A DNA stretch of 8,256 bases, taken from positions 1 through 8,256 of the forward strand of contig CAKRRJ010000092.1 of NCBI GenBank assembly GCA_934394615.1, given 5' to 3'. Source of the DNA: an uncultured Lachnospiraceae bacterium. GTDB lineage: Bacteria; Bacillota; Clostridia; Lachnospirales; Lachnospiraceae. The notes beneath the pieces were generated by a model, which was not told where the DNA came from, searched no databases, and saw only the letters and a list, made by a program, of their open reading frames with translations. Shown in pieces: positions 5,319 to 8,256 of the stretch. The number at the start of each line of letters is the position of its first letter. The first letter of the stretch is position 1. The position numbers and the translations under genes were made by a program.

Positions 5319-6674
5319 ATGAAGATTATCATTGTGGGCTGCGGTAAGGTAGGACTTACCCTGACCGAACAGCTGAATAATGAGGGACACGACATTACCG
5401 TTATCGACAAGGACGGATCCAAGCTTCGTTCCGTTACGGATAATATCGATGTTATGGGAGTGGAAGGAAACGGAGCTATTTATCAGGTACAGATGGAGGC
5501 TGGCATCAAAGATACCGATCTTCTGATCGCCACCACGAACTCCGACGAGTTAAATATGCTCTGCTGCCTGATCGCGAAAAAAGCCGGAAACTGCCATACC
5601 ATCGCGAGAATCCGAAATCCAGAGTACGCGAATGAAGTACAGTATATCCGGGAGGAATTAAACCTCTCTATGGCCATCAACCCGGAGCTTGCGGCTGCAA
5701 CTGAGATTTCCAGACTCTTAAAATTCCCGTCGGTCATCAAAATCGATGCCTTTGCCAAGGGCAGGGTAGAGTTAATGAAGTTTATTATCCCGGATAACTC
5801 TGTCCTGGACAACATGCAGGTCTACGAGGTGGCACCGCGCCTGCACTGCAGCATTCTGATTTGTGCGGTAGAGCGCGGAAACGATGTCATTATCCCGGAT
5901 GGTAAGTTCCGTCTGCAAAAAGGGGACAAGATCTCTTTTGTAGCGTCATCGTCCCAGGCATCGGAATTTTTCCGCCAGGTTGGCATCTCCAACACGACCG
6001 TTAAGACAGCCATGCTCGTAGGCGGCGGTAAGATCACTTACTACCTGGCAAAGATGCTGGAAGATACCGGAATCAAGATCAAGATCATTGAGCAGGATCT
6101 GGCGCGCTGTCACGAGCTGAGCGAGCTGCTGCCAAAGGCCATGATCATCCACGGCGATGGTTCCGACCAGCAGCTTTTAATGGAAGAGGGCATTACCCAG
6201 ACAGAATCATTCGCCGCGCTGACCGGTTTTGATGAGGAGAACATCATGCTTTCCCTCTATGCGGCCAGCGTATCAAAAGCAAAACTTGTAACAAAGATCA
6301 ACCGCATCGCTTTCGAGAACATCATTCAGCAGATGAATCTCGGAAGTATCATCTACCCGAAAATGATCACGGCAGACGGCATTGTCCGCTATGTCCGTGC
6401 CATGCAGAATTCCATGGGAAGCAATGTGGAAACCCTGTACAAGATCGTGCAGAATAAGGCGGAGGCCCTGGAGTTCCGCGTTGGAAAAGACGCGCCGCTC
6501 ATTGGCATCCCGCTGGAGAAGCTTTCCTTTAAGGATAACCTTCTGATCGCCTGCATCAACCGCGGCGGCCAGATCATCACCCCACGCGGTAAAGACACCA
6601 TTGAACCGGGAGATACCGTAATCGTGGTTACCACGCATTCCGGCCTGAAGGATTTAAAGGATGTCTTAAAGTAA
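5319..6674 (+). CDS. trkA: TrkA, NAD-binding regulatory subunit of Trk K+ uptake
   Basis: This cytosolic protein of 451 residues has the tandem two-RCK layout of TrkA (E. coli TrkA is about 458). The first Rossmann fold begins KIIIVGCGKVG with the GxGxxG motif at 7-12 and an acidic residue after strand 2 (Asp30). A first TrkA_C domain covers about 140-222. The second Rossmann fold begins MLVGGGKIT (233-240), where the third glycine is replaced by Thr, and a second TrkA_C domain covers about 370-451 (ends PGDTVIVVTTHSGL). TrkA forms a ring under the TrkH channel and gates K+ entry in response to nucleotides. AAGGGG (5306-5311) stands 7 nt before the ATG. The gene starts 34 bp after RNase E/G with no visible terminator or promoter between, and trkH follows after 16 bp, so cotranscription is likely. 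Confidence 0.95.
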   Translation: MKIIIVGCGKVGLTLTEQLNNEGHDITVIDKDGSKLRSVTDNIDVMGVEGNGAIYQVQMEAGIKDTDLLIATTNSDELNMLCCLIAKKAGNCHTIARIRNPEYANEVQYIREELNLSMAINPELAAATEISRLLKFPSVIKIDAFAKGRVELMKFIIPDNSVLDNMQVYEVAPRLHCSILICAVERGNDVIIPDGKFRLQKGDKISFVASSSQASEFFRQVGISNTTVKTAMLVGGGKITYYLAKMLEDTGIKIKIIEQDLARCHELSELLPKAMIIHGDGSDQQLLMEEGITQTESFAALTGFDEENIMLSLYAASVSKAKLVTKINRIAFENIIQQMNLGSIIYPKMITADGIVRYVRAMQNSMGSNVETLYKIVQNKAEALEFRVGKDAPLIGIPLEKLSFKDNLLIACINRGGQIITPRGKDTIEPGDTVIVVTTHSGLKDLKDVLK

Positions 6675-6690
6675 GAGGGATGGATGAATT

Positions 6691-8130
6691 ATGAATATTG
6701 GTATTGTATTTTATTTTCTGGGCTGGGTCCTCGGCATTGAGGGAATTCTGATGATCCTGCCCTGTATGGTAGCGTTTATTTACCAGGAACCAAGCGGTTT
6801 TTACTTTCTGGGGACCGCGCTGTTTTGCGGAATCAGCGGATGGCTTCTGGCACACAAAAAATTAAAAAGCACCGTGTTTTACGCAAAAGAAGGATTCGTT
6901 GCTGTTTCCTTAAGCTGGATTGTTTTAAGTTTCTTCGGTGCCCTTCCATTTTTCTTAAGCGGAGAGATTCCACTCTTAGAAGATGCGCTGTTTGAGGTCA
7001 TCTCCGGTTTTACCACGACCGGAGCCAGCGTACTCTCTGACGTGGAATCCTTAAGCCGCTGCATGCTGATGTGGCGAAGCTTCACCCACTGGATCGGCGG
7101 CATGGGCGTTCTGGTCTTCATCCTGGCGGTACTTCCATTAGCCGGCGGCTATAACATTCACATTATGAGAGCGGAGAGTCCGGGACCCTCTGTCGGAAAG
7201 CTGGTTCCGAGAGTCCGCACCACAGCAAAGATCCTGTATCTGATCTATCTGTTCATTACGGTAGTTCAGATTATCCTGCTGCTTCTTTCTGGCATGCCAC
7301 TGTTCGATTCCATGGCTATGAGCTTTGGTACGGCAGGAACCGGAGGATTTGGCATTGTCAACAGCAGCTGCGGAGACTATACCTCCCTGCAGCAGTGGAT
7401 CTTTACCATTTTTATGATCCTGTTTGGCGTCAACTTTAACGTGTATTACCTGTTCCTCATCCGCAAGCCGAAGGATGCACTCCGGTGTGAGGAGATGCGG
7501 GGCTATCTCGGTATCATTCTGGTAAGTACGCTGCTCATTACCTGGAATATCCGCAGCATGTTTCCGGATATCCTGACGGCATTAAAGCATGCGGCCTTCC
7601 AGGTTGGCTCCATCATCACTACGACCGGTTATTCCACCACAGATTTTGACCTGTGGCCCGGATTTTCCAAAACGATTCTGGTCTGCCTGATGTTTATTGG
7701 TGCCTGTGCCGGAAGTACCGGCGGCGGAATCAAGGTATCCCGTATCGCCATTGCGGTAAAAACAGTGAACAAGGAGCTCTCCTCCCTGATCCATCCGCGT
7801 AATGTCAAAGTACTGAAATATGAAGGAAAGCCGATCGAGCACAATGTACTGCGTTCCATCAACACCTATCTGGTTGCCTATATCCTGATCTTCGCGATAT
7901 CCCTGCTGCTCATCAGCCTGGATAACTTCGATATGACAACCAACTTCACTGCAATCGCGGCAACCTTAAACAACATCGGACCGGGCCTGAATAAAGTCGG
8001 ACCGACCTGTAACTTCGGCATCTTCACGCCGTTTAACAAGTATATCCTGATGTTTGACATGCTGGCAGGGCGCCTGGAGCTGTTCCCAATGCTCCTTTTA
8101 TTCTCCCCGCGCACCTGGATGAGAGAGTAG
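6691..8130 (+). CDS. trkH: TrkH, K+ channel subunit of Trk uptake system
   Basis: A strongly hydrophobic membrane protein of 479 residues, the usual length for TrkH. It has the four pseudo-repeats of the SKT superfamily, each with a pore loop and a selectivity-filter glycine: TTTGAS (Gly111), GTAGTGGFG (around Gly216-Gly219), TTTGYSTTDF (Gly313) and NNIGPGLN (Gly430). The segment around GACAGSTGGGIKVSR matches the intramembrane loop region after the third repeat that gates the pore. The C-terminus, MLAGRLELFPMLLLFSPRTW, is typical. The protein conducts K+ inward under control of TrkA encoded immediately upstream. GAGGGA (6675-6680) starts directly after the trkA stop and stands 10 nt from the ATG at 6691. 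It is complete, with no odd residue noticed. Confidence 0.95.
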   Translation: MNIGIVFYFLGWVLGIEGILMILPCMVAFIYQEPSGFYFLGTALFCGISGWLLAHKKLKSTVFYAKEGFVAVSLSWIVLSFFGALPFFLSGEIPLLEDALFEVISGFTTTGASVLSDVESLSRCMLMWRSFTHWIGGMGVLVFILAVLPLAGGYNIHIMRAESPGPSVGKLVPRVRTTAKILYLIYLFITVVQIILLLLSGMPLFDSMAMSFGTAGTGGFGIVNSSCGDYTSLQQWIFTIFMILFGVNFNVYYLFLIRKPKDALRCEEMRGYLGIILVSTLLITWNIRSMFPDILTALKHAAFQVGSIITTTGYSTTDFDLWPGFSKTILVCLMFIGACAGSTGGGIKVSRIAIAVKTVNKELSSLIHPRNVKVLKYEGKPIEHNVLRSINTYLVAYILIFAISLLLISLDNFDMTTNFTAIAATLNNIGPGLNKVGPTCNFGIFTPFNKYILMFDMLAGRLELFPMLLLFSPRTWMRE

Positions 8131-8134
8131 CCGC

Positions 8135-8194
8135 AAAAAAAGTTTTAAAAAGTTGAAAAATAGCATTGACAGCTACATAGTTTCATGCTAATAT
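8135..8194 (+). promoter_or_regulatory. Strong sigma-A promoter with UP-like A-tracts
   Basis: A perfect TTGACA (8166-8171), a 17-nt spacer and TAATAT (8189-8194, 4 of 6 to TATAAT) form a near-ideal housekeeping promoter. Upstream, A-runs at 8135-8141, 8147-8151 and 8156-8160 are spaced about one helical turn apart, as in UP elements that bind the RNA polymerase alpha subunit. Transcription should begin near 8200-8201. No convincing terminator separates trkH from this promoter. Such strength suits a ribosomal protein operon. Confidence 0.75.
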
Positions 8195-8200
8195 ACATGA

Positions 8201-8256
8201 GTATGTGCCGCACAGCGAGGTTTGAAAGTTCCGAGTCCATCGGATCCGGACACCGA
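8201..8256 (+). promoter_or_regulatory. Probable L21 (rplU) leader, cut by the window end
   Basis: The transcript starts non-coding and structured. A stem-loop pairs TCCG (8230-8233) with CGGA (8247-8250) and, past one mismatch, GTCC (8235-8238) with GGAT (8242-8245). In clostridia the RNase E/G gene is normally followed by the L21 leader and rplU-(protease prp)-rpmA, and the strong promoter ahead fits this. The leader is thought to let L21 repress its own operon. The assignment rests on position and general appearance; the sequence is truncated, and I cannot compare it with the Rfam L21_leader model. Confidence 0.5.

Noticed and set aside
6273..6638. 121-codon minus-strand open frame opposite trkA.
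   Set aside because: It lies wholly inside the well-conserved trkA coding sequence and has no recognisable content.
8131..8165. Terminator after trkH.
   Set aside because: The A- and T-runs form no GC-rich stem; they fit better as an UP-like region of the next promoter.
1..8256. CRISPR array, tRNA or rRNA gene, intact insertion sequence.
   Set aside because: No regularly spaced repeats, cloverleaf-like sequence, rRNA-like stretch or complete transposase was seen on either strand.

Overview
The window looks like chromosomal DNA of an anaerobic low-to-mid-GC Bacillota, most likely a gut-type clostridium of the Lachnospiraceae. The reasons are the gene order (B12-binding-type radical SAM protein, DUF2344 protein, RNase E/G, then an apparent L21 leader), strong purine-rich ribosome binding sites, TTG starts, and protein sequences of clostridial character. 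No genus can be named from this alone.

Region 1-1538 is a decayed mobile-element end with no intact gene. In order it holds a possible terminator hairpin, a winged-helix/HTH replication-initiator-like fragment with an internal deletion, the last codons of an excisionase-like DNA-binding protein, an 11-bp inverted repeat wrapped around an extended -10 promoter, and pieces of two different tyrosine integrases. The integrase pieces are joined so that two box I motifs (catalytic Arg) lie only 77 bp apart in different frames. The rest is AT-rich spacer with a long imperfect hairpin and a short tandem repeat. This reads as the remnant of an integrated conjugative or phage-like element whose xis-int module was deleted and frameshifted.

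Region 1539-5284 is a tightly packed, overlapping three-gene unit: a large radical SAM protein of the TIGR03960 type, its usual partner of the DUF2344/TIGR03936 type, and a short RNase E/G family endoribonuclease. The second and third genes most likely use TTG starts inside the end of the preceding gene, each with its Shine-Dalgarno site embedded in the upstream coding sequence, so translational coupling is likely. The reaction carried out by the first two proteins is not established; their constant company with RNase E/G and the L21/L27 ribosomal protein operon suggests a role in RNA or ribosome biology (inference).

Region 5319-8130 holds trkA and trkH, the regulatory and channel subunits of a Trk-type K+ uptake system, 34 and 16 bp downstream of the preceding genes and probably cotranscribed with them. 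After trkH comes an A-tract region, a near-consensus sigma-A promoter and the first ~55 nt of a structured leader. By position this is the L21 autoregulatory leader of rplU, which would start beyond the window.

No clear previously undescribed system was found. The points most worth following are the double box I integrase scar, the second CX3CX2C cysteine motif in the radical SAM protein, the RNase E/G that lacks the zinc-link and everything after it, and the K+ transport pair lodged between RNase E/G and the rplU leader.
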